Assembly (NCBI RefSeq): GCF_001544535.1
Contig: NZ_FCON02000017.1
Location: forward strand, 1 to 64,000
DNA from: Caballeronia choica
Lineage (GTDB): Bacteria; Pseudomonadota; Gammaproteobacteria; Burkholderiales; Burkholderiaceae
DNA length: 64,000 nucleotides
Direction: 5' to 3'
Part shown: piece after piece, positions 1 through 9,120 of the stretch
Layout: the number at the start of each line of letters is the position of its first letter
Position numbering within the stretch: the stretch's first letter is position 1
Made by a program: the position numbers and the translations under genes
The notes under the pieces: model-generated
What the model saw: the letters and a program-made list of their open reading frames with translations, nothing else
Told to the model about the DNA's origin: nothing
Databases searched by the model: none

Positions 1-210
1 TGAAACCCCGCTAACGACACTCCCCCGGTTGGACCACTCCGAGGGAGCGGTCTGGAGGCGCATGGCAAGAATTGGCGGTGGGAAGCTGCTTTCTTTGCTT
101 ACTTTCTTTGCAGCAGCAAAGAAAGTGAGTCCCGCCCCGGACAGGGGCAGAGCTAATAAACCAAAAACAAAGCAAGTTCCATGGAAGCCCAAGCGCATCA
201 AACGGTGTAA
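1..210 (+). repeat. Dispersed repeat copy 1, cut by the window edge
   Basis: This stretch closely matches 63663-63873 on the same strand and the reverse complement of the left arm near 63.2-63.4 kb. It contains a perfect hairpin (11-bp arms at 101-111 and 116-126, loop AGCA) and a second GC stem near 135-150. It ends in the box AAGCGCATCAAACGGTGTAA, shared by all copies. It lies just beyond the parE stop, so the hairpins may act as a terminator. Short open frames through it are repeat-encoded and not credible genes. Confidence 0.85.
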
Positions 211-243
211 CCCCAAACCCAACCCAAGCGCCAGCACCAACCC

Positions 244-2241
244 TCAAATATCAGCCTCGACCTCGTTGCCCTTCTCCTCAAGCCAGCTCCGCCTCGATGC
301 CGCCTCGCCCTTGCCCATCAGCATCGTCATCCGCGTGACCGTGAGATCAAACCCGAGATCCCCCAGCCCGACCGGCAACAAGCGCCGCGTATCCGGGTTC
401 ATCGTCGTGTCCCACAACTGCTCCGCGCTCATTTCGCCCAGGCCCTTGAAGCGGCTGATCGTCCATTGCGTGTCGCGCACGCTGTCCTTCCTCAGCTTGT
501 CGAGGATCGCTTCGAGTTCGCCTTCGTCAAGCGCGTAAAGCTTCTGCGCGGGCTTCTTGCCGCGCGCCGGCGCATCGACGCGAAAGAGCGGCGGACGCGC
601 GACGCACACATGCCCGCGCTCGATAAGCTGCGGGAAATGCTTGAAGAAAAGCGTCAGCAGCAAGACCTGAATATGCGCGCCGTCGACGTCCGCATCGGAA
701 AGGATGCAGATCTTCCCGTAACGCAGGTTCGAGAGATCGATCTTGTCATCGGGACCGTGCGGATCGACGCCGATTGCAACCGCGATGTCATGCACCTCGT
801 TGTTCGCGAAGAGCCGGTCGCGTTCGGTTTCCCACGTATTCAGCACCTTGCCGCGCAACGGCAGGATCGCCTGGAATTCCTTGTCGCGGCCCATCTTCGC
901 GGAGCCGCCCGCCGAATCGCCCTCGACGAGAAAAAGTTCGTTACGCGCGATATCCGTCGATTCGCAATCGGTGAGTTTCCCCGGCAGCACGGCCACGCCC
1001 GAACTCTTGCGCTTCTCGACTTTCTGCCCCGCGCGGGTACGCGCCTGCGCCTGGCGGATCACGAGTTCCGCGAGCTTCTTGCCGTACTCGACATGCTGGT
1101 TCAGCCACAGTTCGAGCGCGGGCCGCGAGAACGACGAGACGAGTTTCACCGCGTCGCGGCTGTTCAGGCGCTCCTTGATCTGGCCTTGAAACTGCGGATC
1201 GAGCACCTTCGCCGACAGCACGAACGACACGCGCGCAAACACGTCTTCGGCAAGCAGCTTGACGCCCTTCGGTTGCAGGTTGTGCAGCTCGACGAAGCTC
1301 TTCACCGCCTGGAACAAGCCGTCGCGCAGGCCGGATTCGTGCGTGCCGCCCGCCGGCGTCGGGATCAGATTGACGTACGACTCGCGCAACAGCGGCCCTT
1401 CCTCGCTCCACGCGACCACCCACGTGGCGCCCTCGCCCTCGGCGAATGTCTCTTCGCTGGAACGCGAGCTTTCGGCAAAGCGTTCGCCTTCGAAAAGCGG
1501 AATCAGCAGGTCGCTGCCGCCCATGCCTTCGAGCAGATAGCCGCGCAAGCCGTCTTCGTATTTCCAGGTTTGCCGCTCGCCGGTCTTCTCGACGACGAGC
1601 ACCACCTCGACGCCCGGCAGCAACACCGCCTTCGAGCGCAACAGCCGCTGCAATTCGCCGACCGGCAGATGCGGGGAATCGAAATACTTCGGATTGGCCC
1701 ACGCGGTCACGCGCGTGCCGGACTTCTTCTCGCCGCGCTCGCCCGGGCGCGTGACAAGCGGCTTGATGACATCGCCGTTCGAAAAACCGATCTCGGCGAC
1801 CTTGCCCTCGCGCCAGACGGTGACGTCGAGCCGCGTCGAAAGCGCGTTCGTCACCGAGACGCCCACGCCGTGCAGCCCACCGGAAAACGTGTAGGCACCG
1901 CCGGCCGCCTTGTCGAACTTGCCGCCCGCGTGCAGGCGCGTGAATACGATCTCGACGACCGGCACGCCTTCTTCCGGGTGCATGCCGAACGGAATGCCGC
2001 GACCGTCGTCCTCGACGGAAACCGAATTGTCGGTATGCAGCGTGACGATGATCTGCTTGCCATGGCCGCCGAGCGCTTCGTCGGAGGCGTTGTCGATGAC
2101 TTCCTGAATGATGTGCAGCGGATTTTCCGTGCGCGTGTACATGCCGGGCCGCTGCTTGACCGGCTCCAGGCCCTTCAGCACCTTGATCGATGCTTCGCTG
2201 TATCCGCTGCTTTTGCCGCTGTCGGGTTTTTTCGTGGACAT
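244..2241 (-). CDS. parE: DNA topoisomerase IV subunit B
   Basis: This is the ATPase subunit of topoisomerase IV, which unlinks daughter chromosomes with ParC. The 665-residue product starts MSTKKPDSGKS, the usual start for Burkholderia ParE. It shows the GHKL ATPase signatures (EVIDNASDEALGG, DDGRGIP, GGLHGVGVSVTNALS), the transducer region, and a TOPRIM domain with LVEGDSAGGSAK and DADVDGAHI. The length suits ParE rather than the longer GyrB of betaproteobacteria. The ATG at 2241 was chosen because upstream extension gives only low-complexity Arg-rich sequence. parC is often next to parE, but here a repeat follows the stop, so parC would have to lie outside the window. Confidence 0.95.
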   Translation of the reverse strand: MSTKKPDSGKSSGYSEASIKVLKGLEPVKQRPGMYTRTENPLHIIQEVIDNASDEALGGHGKQIIVTLHTDNSVSVEDDGRGIPFGMHPEEGVPVVEIVFTRLHAGGKFDKAAGGAYTFSGGLHGVGVSVTNALSTRLDVTVWREGKVAEIGFSNGDVIKPLVTRPGERGEKKSGTRVTAWANPKYFDSPHLPVGELQRLLRSKAVLLPGVEVVLVVEKTGERQTWKYEDGLRGYLLEGMGGSDLLIPLFEGERFAESSRSSEETFAEGEGATWVVAWSEEGPLLRESYVNLIPTPAGGTHESGLRDGLFQAVKSFVELHNLQPKGVKLLAEDVFARVSFVLSAKVLDPQFQGQIKERLNSRDAVKLVSSFSRPALELWLNQHVEYGKKLAELVIRQAQARTRAGQKVEKRKSSGVAVLPGKLTDCESTDIARNELFLVEGDSAGGSAKMGRDKEFQAILPLRGKVLNTWETERDRLFANNEVHDIAVAIGVDPHGPDDKIDLSNLRYGKICILSDADVDGAHIQVLLLTLFFKHFPQLIERGHVCVARPPLFRVDAPARGKKPAQKLYALDEGELEAILDKLRKDSVRDTQWTISRFKGLGEMSAEQLWDTTMNPDTRRLLPVGLGDLGFDLTVTRMTMLMGKGEAASRRSWLEEKGNEVEADI

Positions 2242-2453
2242 GACTGAACGTGAGTCCGGTGTCCGGCGGTCTTTCCGCGTTGGTTCGCCGAAAGGCGGCC
2301 GAGTCACCGGCGAATGCGTGAACACATCGGGCAAGCCCGGCCGACAACGCCGGACTGCTTGGAGAATAGCGGTAATGCGGTGCCCGTCAAACGCGGACAC
2401 ACATAAAACGCGAGGTATTTTACTGTTTTCGATATAGGGAGCAACGGCGCTGC

Positions 2454-4388
2454 TTACTTGCGCTTGGCCTCCAGCTCTTCCCAGCGTTCGAGCGCGGCGA
2501 GCAATTCCTCGTCGATCGCGCCATGCCGTTCGCTCAGCCGCGCGCCCTCCTTCGCGTCCTTCGCGAAGATCGAGCCGTCTTCGAGTTGCGCGGAAATCGC
2601 CTTCTGCTCCGCTTCGAGCGCGGCGATCTTCTCGGGCAACGCGTCGAGTTCGCGCTGCTCCTTGAACGACAGCTTCACCGTGCGCTGCGCGTTGCGGCCC
2701 GCCGCGCTGTCCTTCGGCCCTTCTTCCTTCGGTGCTTCCTTCGCGTTCTGACGGGCAGCGTCCTGCGCGATCTGCTCCGAACGCTCGCGCTGGATCTGCC
2801 AGTCGCTGAAGCCGCCGACGTATTCGCGCCACTTGCCCGCCCCTTCCGATGCGAATACCGACGTCACGACGTTATCCAGGAACGCGCGGTCGTGGCTCAC
2901 GAGCAGCACGGTGCCGTCGTAGTCGGTGAGCAGTTCTTCCAGCAGTTCGAGCGTCGGGATGTCGAGGTCGTTGGTCGGTTCGTCGAGGACCAGCACGTTG
3001 GCCGGCCGCGCGAAAAGGCGCGCGAGCAGCAGGCGGTTGCGCTCCCCGCCCGACAGCGACTGCACCGGCGAACGCGCGCGTTCCGGCGCGAACAGGAAGT
3101 CGCCGAGATAGCTCATCACGTGCTTCTTGACGCCGTTCACCTCGACCCACTCGCTGCCCGGGCTGATGGTATCGGCGAGCGACTTGTCGAGGTCGAGCTG
3201 CGCGCGCATCTGGTCGAAGTAGGCGACCTGGATGTTCGTGCCGGCGCGCACGCGGCCCGCGTCGGGCTGGATCTCGCCCAGGATCAGCTTGAGCAGCGTC
3301 GTCTTGCCCGCGCCGTTCGGCCCGACAAAGCCGATCTTGTCGCCGCGCATGACGGTGGCCGTGAAGTTGTCGACGATCGTGCGCTCGCCGTAGCGCTTGG
3401 TCACGTCGGTCAGTTCCGCGACGATCTTGCCGGACTTCTCGCCCTGCCCGACATCGAGCTTCACGTTACCCAGCGAGTTGCGCCGTTCCGCGCGCTCGTG
3501 GCGCATCTCGACGAGCCGCGCGATGCGCCCGACGCTGCGCGTGCGCCGCGCCTCGACGCCCTTGCGAATCCACACTTCTTCCTGCGCGAGCAGCTTGTCG
3601 AACTTGGCCGCTTCCACCTGCTCGACTTCGAGCTGCTGCGCCTTCCTCGTCTGATAGGCGCTGAAATTGCCCGGATACGACAGCAGGCGCCCGCGATCCA
3701 GTTCGACGATGCGCGTCGCGACGCGATCGAGGAATGCCCGGTCGTGGGTGATGAACAAGAGGCCCGTGCGCAGCGTCACGAGCAGGTCTTCGAGCCAGCG
3801 GATGCCGTCGAAGTCGAGGTGGTTGGTCGGTTCGTCGAGGAGCAGCACGTCCGGCTGCACGACGAGCGCCCGCGCCAGCGCGACGCGCTTTTTCATGCCG
3901 CCCGAGAGCGAACCCGAGCGCGCGTCGCCGTCGAGACCGATCTGCGCCAGCGTGGTCGCGACCCGCGTGCGCCAGTTCCAGGCGTCGTGCAGGTCGAGCG
4001 ACGACTGCAGCGTGTTCATGCGCGCGAGCAGCGCGTCGTGCTCGGCGCCTTCGGGCGTGTCAGCGAGCTTGTGCGCGACCTCGTCGTATTCGTCGAGCAG
4101 CGCGCGTGCATCGGTGAGACCGGACGCCACGACGTCGAACACCGACGCTTCCAGATCGAATTCGGGTTCCTGCGGCACGTAGACGGTCGTCAGTTCGCTC
4201 TGACGCGTGACGAGGCCGTCGTCGGGTTTCGTCAGGCCGGCGACGATCTTGAGCAGTGACGACTTGCCCGCGCCGTTGCGCCCGATCAGTCCGACGCGTT
4301 CGCCCGCTTCCAGCGAGAAATCGGCGTAATCGAGCAATGCGACGTGGCCGAACGCGAGTTGCGCGTCCGAGATGGAATAAAGCGACAT
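2454..4388 (-). CDS. uup: ABC-F family ATPase, Uup-like
   Basis: This soluble duplicated ABC ATPase has no membrane segments and is a member of the ABC-F group, which acts on ribosomes or branched DNA rather than in transport. The 644 residues carry two full cassettes. The first has Walker A GRNGAGKS at 36-43, an LSGGMKKRVALARAL signature and LLLDEPTNHLD. The second has GPNGAGKTT, LSGGERNRLLLAR and LVLDEPTNDLD. A linker separates them and an Uup-type coiled-coil tail occupies about the last 80 residues. The ATG at 4388 begins the conserved MSLYSISDAQLAFG; upstream residues are not family-like. It lies 212 bp upstream of parE on the same strand and may have its own promoter. Uup is preferred over other ABC-F types because of the C-terminal coiled coil. 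Confidence 0.9.
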   Translation of the reverse strand: MSLYSISDAQLAFGHVALLDYADFSLEAGERVGLIGRNGAGKSSLLKIVAGLTKPDDGLVTRQSELTTVYVPQEPEFDLEASVFDVVASGLTDARALLDEYDEVAHKLADTPEGAEHDALLARMNTLQSSLDLHDAWNWRTRVATTLAQIGLDGDARSGSLSGGMKKRVALARALVVQPDVLLLDEPTNHLDFDGIRWLEDLLVTLRTGLLFITHDRAFLDRVATRIVELDRGRLLSYPGNFSAYQTRKAQQLEVEQVEAAKFDKLLAQEEVWIRKGVEARRTRSVGRIARLVEMRHERAERRNSLGNVKLDVGQGEKSGKIVAELTDVTKRYGERTIVDNFTATVMRGDKIGFVGPNGAGKTTLLKLILGEIQPDAGRVRAGTNIQVAYFDQMRAQLDLDKSLADTISPGSEWVEVNGVKKHVMSYLGDFLFAPERARSPVQSLSGGERNRLLLARLFARPANVLVLDEPTNDLDIPTLELLEELLTDYDGTVLLVSHDRAFLDNVVTSVFASEGAGKWREYVGGFSDWQIQRERSEQIAQDAARQNAKEAPKEEGPKDSAAGRNAQRTVKLSFKEQRELDALPEKIAALEAEQKAISAQLEDGSIFAKDAKEGARLSERHGAIDEELLAALERWEELEAKRK

Positions 4389-4498
4389 GAGGGCAGCCGG
4401 AAAAGTGCAAAAACTGGAAGCGGCCATTGTACCGGTGTTGCCCGTCGCGGCCCGTCGCCTAAGCCATCCGACCAAGGCAAACGGCCGGGCGCCCCACG

Positions 4499-4523
4499 AA
4501 AAACGCGGCCGGAGCCGCGTTTT
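4499..4523 (-). terminator. Rho-independent terminator after the DUF4399 gene
   Basis: A GC-rich stem (AAAACGCGGC / GCCGCGTTTT, loop about 4 nt) is followed on the minus strand by a T run, 30 nt past the stop of the DUF4399 gene. Confidence 0.8.
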
Positions 4524-4553
4524 CGAGACAAGGGGCGCAGTGTTGTGTCAGCG

Positions 4554-4958
4554 TTACTTCACATGCACCTTGATGGTCTGGCTCATTTCCGGGCCATACG
4601 AATGATGTGCGCCGTCGCCGAACTGCATGGTCAGCGTGTGATCGCCGGGCGGCAGTTTCACGTCGGCTTCGGTCTGGCCCTTGCCGTAGTGCAGGGATTT
4701 GTCGTCGGCCGGGATGACCTGGCCCTTCGGCAGCGGGCCGCCGTCGATCAGCAGATGATGGTGGCCGGTTTTCTCCGTCGTCGTGCCCGCGGGTGCGACC
4801 TGCATCCCTTCGACGCCGAATTTCACATGCACGGGGCTCGTCACGGTCGCGCCATCTTTCGGCTCGACGAAAAACACGCGTGCCGGCGCCTGTGCCTGTA
4901 CCGCCGTTGCAATGAGCAAGGTCCCCGAGAGCACCGCTCCCATTAGCTTGTTCAACAT
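4554..4958 (-). CDS. DUF4399 periplasmic protein
   Basis: This is a 134-residue exported protein of unknown function. It has a clear signal peptide (residues 1-22, ending AVQAQA) and then a single DUF4399-like beta domain with FVEPKDGATVTSPVHVKFG, GHHHLLIDG and HYGKGQTEADVKLPPGDHTL. The His-rich HHHLLID stretch suggests metal contact, but no function is established. The start at 4958 follows a strong AAGGAGAAA ribosome binding site; the upstream extension has no homology character. It is monocistronic, with its own terminator. Confidence 0.85.
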   Translation of the reverse strand: MLNKLMGAVLSGTLLIATAVQAQAPARVFFVEPKDGATVTSPVHVKFGVEGMQVAPAGTTTEKTGHHHLLIDGGPLPKGQVIPADDKSLHYGKGQTEADVKLPPGDHTLTMQFGDGAHHSYGPEMSQTIKVHVK

Positions 4959-5217
4959 CGTTTTTCTCCTTTGAGCAAAGCGGCCGAAAGCGTGTTTCAC
5001 GCCGACCAACCGAAGCGCGGCCGACTGCCATGCCGCAACGGCGAGCATACACCGAGCTTGCAGCAGCGCCCATTCGGGACAAACGCCGTTTTCCTGACAC
5101 TTTCCGCCCGCATGGGAAGCATTTTCACGGTTCCGGGAATATGCCGGGTTCGCTGCACCATTCGGCGCCTGTCGTGCCGTTGGTTGCATTTTGTGAAACG
5201 AAACAAAAGAGTCTGTC

Positions 5218-5400
5218 GTGAGTGAAGTTCTGGAATACAAAAGCTGGGTCTGCCTGATTTGCGGCTGGATCTACAACGAAGAAGACGGCATCCCCGAGGA
5301 AGGGCTCGCGCCGGGCACCCGTTTCGCCGATATCCCCGCCACCTGGCGCTGTCCGCTGTGCGACGTGGGCAAGGAAGATTTCGCGGCTGTGGAGTTCTGA
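5218..5400 (+). CDS. rubA: Rubredoxin
   Basis: This small iron-sulfur-like electron carrier (60 residues) binds one iron through four cysteines in two knuckles, CLICGW (near residues 12-17) and CPLCDVGK (near 45-52). The intervening acidic segment with GLAPGTRFADIP is typical. The start codon is GTG at 5218, just after the upstream AT-rich leader; no in-frame ATG fits the family. It is monocistronic, and its partner (alkane hydroxylase or a rubredoxin reductase) is not in the window. The gene faces the DUF4239 gene tail to tail. Confidence 0.95.
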   Translation: MSEVLEYKSWVCLICGWIYNEEDGIPEEGLAPGTRFADIPATWRCPLCDVGKEDFAAVEF

Positions 5401-5463
5401 TTTTCGCGGGATCGGCGATTCAAGGCGCAGATCGGCATGAGACGTCGTGACGTCGCGGCGTTG

Positions 5464-6267
5464 CTACCGGTTCAGGTAGGCGAGCGCGTCGCGCATCGGC
5501 TGGCTCGCGATCATGATCGGGCCGGAAAACGGTGTGTCGAGATCGAGGATCACGAGCACGGCGAGCGCAATCGACAACGCCCCGAGCGTGATCGTCACGA
5601 GCGACAGCGCGTTGCGCGGCGCGATCAGTCCGAAACACAAGAAGATGATCAGCAGCCAGCCGACGAGAATCCGCGCGAACGGATACGAAATCGAGCCGTG
5701 CGCCTCTTCGATCAGCTTCCAGCGCAATGCGATGAGCCGGTCGAAGCGATCGAGGTTTTCGTTGGCAAGCTTCGCGTGGTAGGGATCGCGCGGCTGCAGC
5801 CGGCGCACCTGGGCTTGGCCGCGTTCGAGGAGCGCGCCGAGCTTCTGGCTGTCGAGGTTGTCCGTGCGGCCGTCGTTTTCCGCGAGCTTGGGGTAGTCGT
5901 TGCCGCGTGGCGGCAGCTCTCCCGGCCACGTGCTGGCGATCGCGGCAGCCGTGTAGGCGCGCAGCAGCGCGCGTGACTCGTCCCCTTCGGGGCCGTATTC
6001 TCGCAGCGCCTGGTCGAGCTGGATCAGCGACGACGCAAAGCCGCGGATGTCGCTATCGGTGGTGTCGAAGACCGTTTTCGCCGATGCCGTCAGCAAGCCG
6101 AGCACCAGCGCCGCGAACGTGACCAGCATGCCGACCACGAGTTGCACGAGCTGGACCGTCTCCTGCGCCTTGTGCTCTTCGGGAAGCAGCGGCCTGACGA
6201 ATGCCCCGAGTGCCGTGCTGGCGAGCAGCAGGACGAACACCAGCGAGGCGGATTCGATTTCGGTCAT
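5464..6267 (-). CDS. DUF4239 (bestrophin-like) membrane protein
   Basis: This 267-residue inner-membrane protein has four predicted membrane segments in two pairs: residues about 7-25 and 41-62, then about 205-225 and 230-250. A soluble helical domain in between carries the conserved DTTDSDIRGFASSLIQLDQALR motif. The pattern fits DUF4239, distantly related to bestrophin-like channels; the substrate is unknown. MTEIES at 6267 was chosen because the extra 25 residues upstream are basic and lack homology character. It has no operon partner: the upstream DUF3037 gene is on the same strand but 105 bp away and of different composition. Confidence 0.75.
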   Translation of the reverse strand: MTEIESASLVFVLLLASTALGAFVRPLLPEEHKAQETVQLVQLVVGMLVTFAALVLGLLTASAKTVFDTTDSDIRGFASSLIQLDQALREYGPEGDESRALLRAYTAAAIASTWPGELPPRGNDYPKLAENDGRTDNLDSQKLGALLERGQAQVRRLQPRDPYHAKLANENLDRFDRLIALRWKLIEEAHGSISYPFARILVGWLLIIFLCFGLIAPRNALSLVTITLGALSIALAVLVILDLDTPFSGPIMIASQPMRDALAYLNR

Positions 6268-6372
6268 GAGCGGGTTCGCGGGATGAACGCGGCGGGGAGT
6301 TTTCCGAAACGCAGGGCGAAATCGGGGGTGACTCAAACTCACGGCCTATTCAAAAGCCCCACCCGATGTGGC

Positions 6373-7206
6373 TCAATCGGAGGTAGCGAATTCGAGGATT
6401 TTCTCGCGATCGTCGTCGTGTGAGGTAATGATCCCCGCTCGCTCGAACTCTTGCTTTAAGTCCGCAAACGCAGACGCACTAGCACCGAAGTTTTGTTGTG
6501 GCGGCCGGACCGCGAATAGAGCATCTCCGCGAAGCTCGCCGTCTCGTTGAAGCTTTTTCACTTTCCCCACCCATTCCCATCCATGATCGTAGAGACGGGT
6601 TGGATCATCCTGGCCCAGATCGAGTGGCTTGATCAACTTGATCGCCACTCCGTCCTCGTTCACACGAACAAAGGGTAGCTTCGCTTTGTAGCCGGTCCCG
6701 AGCACCCTTGCCTGGTAAGCCATTTGCAGGTCTGCCGCCCGAAGGATGCTGCGTACTCGTTGTTCAACAATCCGCTCTTGGTACACCGGCGTGACAAACG
6801 ACCGACCGACGTAATGTTCGTAAAGTTCATTGAGCTTTTCCGACGGGTCATCAGCAAGAACAGCTCGGTGGGTGTCAGCGTAGATGATCGCTTGGCGAGG
6901 CTTGACGATCTCGTCAAACGCAAAGTTCGCGAAGTCGATGCTGGGACCGTTCACCGCCCCGATGAATGCGCGCTGTGCCATTTCGCCGACGCGAGCAAGT
7001 TCGTCCCGAAAAATATCACGGGCGCGCTTGTAGACGCCGACGTCAAGCTCATCGAAAAAAGCAGTAATGCGACCGACCCGGTCGAGCATCCTGCATCCAA
7101 AAAAACGGGCGCTTTGGCTCATCAGGACGACGCCGACGTTCGCAAATTCGCCGGTCTGTGCGTACGGCATAAAGCGCACTAATGCGTATCTGCAAGCATG
7201 TTTCAT
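6373..7206 (-). CDS. DUF3037 family protein, partner of HipA-like kinase
   Basis: This is a 277-residue soluble protein of unknown function. The N-terminus (RYALVRFMPYAQTGEFANVGVVL) is the DUF3037 signature. Its ATG (7206-7204) overlaps the TGA of the HipA-like gene as ATGA, so the two are almost certainly translated together. A TTG four codons upstream is an inferior start. The gene has visibly lower G+C and more varied codon use than its neighbours. DUF3037 proteins often sit beside HipA-like kinases; the inference is that this is the partner or regulator of the kinase, by analogy with toxin-antitoxin pairs. Confidence 0.8.
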   Translation of the reverse strand: MKHACRYALVRFMPYAQTGEFANVGVVLMSQSARFFGCRMLDRVGRITAFFDELDVGVYKRARDIFRDELARVGEMAQRAFIGAVNGPSIDFANFAFDEIVKPRQAIIYADTHRAVLADDPSEKLNELYEHYVGRSFVTPVYQERIVEQRVRSILRAADLQMAYQARVLGTGYKAKLPFVRVNEDGVAIKLIKPLDLGQDDPTRLYDHGWEWVGKVKKLQRDGELRGDALFAVRPPQQNFGASASAFADLKQEFERAGIITSHDDDREKILEFATSD

Positions 7207-7943
7207 CGCTGATCCCAAAATCCAGGCTGGTCAATTCGCTCCAAAATTCGAAGCGCATCATCGGGTGTGAATGTGCTCGGTACGCCCGGGGCGACTTCGA
7301 GCCACTCGTCCGGCATCTTGTCGCACGCCCTCTCGAACGACTCGAGCGCCTTGCAGATTCGCTGCTCGTAGACCGGACGCGCGAGCCAATCCTGGAAAAC
7401 ATCGTTCCAGTCGCCACAGAACGCGTGCGCACTCCAGAACCTGCGGACATCGAACGTGTCATCGAACGAAAGATTGTAGTCGATGATCACGACCTCCTGC
7501 CGCGCCACATCCCATAGCATGTTTGGATTGCCACCTTTCTCAGTGAGCGTTCGGTCCTCGTTACGTATCCACCAATCGAACACCACAACATCTCTCCGAA
7601 CACCGATCGGAACCTGATCTACATAAGACCATGGTAGATCAATAGCGTTAGGCTGATACAGCGATCCGAATGCAAAACCCGTACCGAGATCGGGGAAATC
7701 GGGCAGACCCAACGTCGACATCGACTCGGGAATTTCTACGATGCGATATTCCGCAATTGGAAGGCCGAATGCAGACGCAAGGCTGTAGGCTAACCACTCA
7801 CAGATAAGACTACGGCGACCGGCCCCGCGGCCTTTGACATAGTAGAGGAGGTCGTCTGCTCCACGACACAAAAACGGCAATGTAGATCCCTGGACGGATC
7901 TTTCGAGAACCTCGGTAATCTCGATTACGTTACCGTTGATCAT
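7203..7943 (-). CDS. HipA-like kinase
   Basis: This 246-residue protein has the fold motifs of HipA-type serine/threonine kinases but lacks the HipA N-terminal subdomain. YYVKGRGAGRRSLICEW provides the nucleotide-binding lysine region. NEDRTLTEKGGNPNML fits the catalytic loop (Asn, Asp, Arg). IIDYNLSFD matches the metal-binding DFG-like segment. It is the first gene of a two-gene unit with the DUF3037 gene (ATGA overlap). The A/T-rich codon use and its position 125 bp from tRNA-Arg suggest horizontal acquisition. A kinase-toxin role is inferred from family resemblance; no HipB-like antitoxin is present. Confidence 0.8.
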   Translation of the reverse strand: MINGNVIEITEVLERSVQGSTLPFLCRGADDLLYYVKGRGAGRRSLICEWLAYSLASAFGLPIAEYRIVEIPESMSTLGLPDFPDLGTGFAFGSLYQPNAIDLPWSYVDQVPIGVRRDVVVFDWWIRNEDRTLTEKGGNPNMLWDVARQEVVIIDYNLSFDDTFDVRRFWSAHAFCGDWNDVFQDWLARPVYEQRICKALESFERACDKMPDEWLEVAPGVPSTFTPDDALRILERIDQPGFWDQR

Positions 7944-8067
7944 TTCTTCTTATGCGCTGCGCGGGCGCGACCTTCCCCAAAGCGCGGCGTCGACCGATGC
8001 GGGCAACCTATTCATACCTGATCCGAAGTATTTCCAACCTGGCAGACCAACTTGTCGGCCATCGTGC

Positions 8068-8142
8068 TGGTCCCCCCGGCAGGAATCGAACCTGCATTTA
8101 GCGCTTAGGAGGCACTCGTTCTATCCATTGAACTACGGGGAG
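8068..8142 (-). tRNA. tRNA-Arg(CCT)
   Basis: The reverse complement folds into a full cloverleaf. It has a 7-bp acceptor stem (CTCCCCG with CGGGGGG, one G-T pair), D arm GTTC/GAAC, anticodon loop CTCCTAA giving CCT, T arm GCAGG/CCTGC with TTCGATT, discriminator A and an encoded CCA at 8068-8070. It reads AGG arginine codons. tRNA genes of this type are common integration sites, and the HipA-like/DUF3037 islet abuts it. Confidence 0.95.
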
Positions 8143-8386
8143 CAAACCGATTGTACGGGAGCGGGACGGGCCGTTGCGGCCGATGTTCGTCCTGACGCCG
8201 TCCGGCTTTTGATGCCTCTTCCTAATCGAGGCGCCGGCGCTGGCTTTATCCGACAATCGCAACAAGCGGCAAAGCCAGCGAGCGCAGAGTATATCAAAGA
8301 CGATCGCGCAATCCGCCGCGTTCCAGGACAAGTGCATTAAGGGAAAGTACTCATCCAGCGCGCGCGATCGCTGCCGTTACTCAGTG

Positions 8387-8749
8387 ATGGACCACTCCCA
8401 TCCCAAGCCTCAAGGCGCGTTTTCGGCGCTGTTGGCAGACAAGGACCTGGCGCACCTCGAACTGGTGCTGCGGCTTTCGCTCGTATGCGATTCCGGCGGT
8501 CCGCTGCAACTGCCGCCGTCGTACTGGCGCGAGCGGCTGGCGGTGATCACGCGGGCGTCGCATCTTTCGCATACGCAGATTCAGGCGGTTCATCGGCTGT
8601 ACTTGCAGGTCGAAGCGTTCGAAGCGATCAGCCGGGAAAGGGAAAACGACAGGCTTCGCGCCGCCGAGGCCGAAACCCAAGCTCAAGCCGGGCCGTTGCA
8701 GGTCACTGCGGCGGGTCGCGCGAGAAAGCCACCGCTGCGCGGCGCCTGA
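8387..8749 (+). CDS. Hypothetical protein
   Basis: This is a 120-residue soluble protein that I cannot assign to a family. The first 80 residues are predicted helical (DLAHLELVLRLSL, LSHTQIQAVHRLYLQVEAFEAI) and the tail is low-complexity and basic. The ATG at 8387 follows directly on an alternative GTG at 8384. The reading frame has strong third-position GC typical of the genome, which supports a real gene. It stands alone, followed by a likely terminator stem at 8825-8856. Confidence 0.6.
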   Translation: MDHSHPKPQGAFSALLADKDLAHLELVLRLSLVCDSGGPLQLPPSYWRERLAVITRASHLSHTQIQAVHRLYLQVEAFEAISRERENDRLRAAEAETQAQAGPLQVTAAGRARKPPLRGA

Positions 8750-8824
8750 GCACCGGAAAAGCCTGGCCGTGCGCAGCGGATGCACGCACATCGCCGCGCC
8801 GACTTCGGATAATACGAATACAAA

Positions 8825-8856
8825 GGCCGCTCCGAGCCTTCCGGAACGGCCATTTT
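8825..8856 (+). terminator. Probable terminator after the 8.4-kb hypothetical gene
   Basis: An imperfect stem (GGCCGCTCCG / CCGGAACGGCC) is followed by ATTTTG on the plus strand, about 75 nt past the stop. Confidence 0.5.
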
Positions 8857-8896
8857 GCTGTACTCCAGCCGGCCGATAAAAACCGACCGCCTCGCC

Positions 8897-9058
8897 TCAA
8901 TGCCTGTGGCGCATCCACCAGTCGCGAACCGCGTGATGTCGGGCGGGCCGCATCAGCATCCGCTGGCGATGCTCTTCGCGCCAGTCATGAGCGAACACGA
9001 CGATCGCGACCGCCGCCAGCCCGGCGAGACCAACCAGAAGATTCGTGAATTCCGGCAT
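8897..9058 (-). CDS. Small single-pass membrane protein
   Basis: This is a 53-residue protein with one membrane helix (about residues 5-22, LLVGLAGLAAVAIVVFAH) and a basic, His/Arg/Met-rich cytoplasmic tail. The ATG at 9058 has a good GGAGGG ribosome binding site, which supports translation. No family is recognised. It lies 62 bp downstream of quiC on the same strand but has unrelated composition. Confidence 0.55.
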   Translation of the reverse strand: MPEFTNLLVGLAGLAAVAIVVFAHDWREEHRQRMLMRPARHHAVRDWWMRHRH

Positions 9059-9120
9059 GGCGCCCTCCGTTTCCGATTGCAGCAATGTCTCAATGATAGG
9101 TCAGCGAGCGCCGCACGCCC

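Noticed and set aside
466-2247. Long plus-strand open frame of 593 codons opposite parE
   Set aside because: It is the antisense shadow of parE in a high-GC genome. Its product is Arg/His/Asp-rich low-complexity sequence with no domain, while parE on the minus strand is unambiguous.
6340-8142. Attachment-site duplication of the tRNA-Arg 3' end bounding the HipA-like islet
   Set aside because: I looked for a second copy of the tRNA 3' segment near 6.3-6.4 kb and elsewhere and found none, and no integrase is present.
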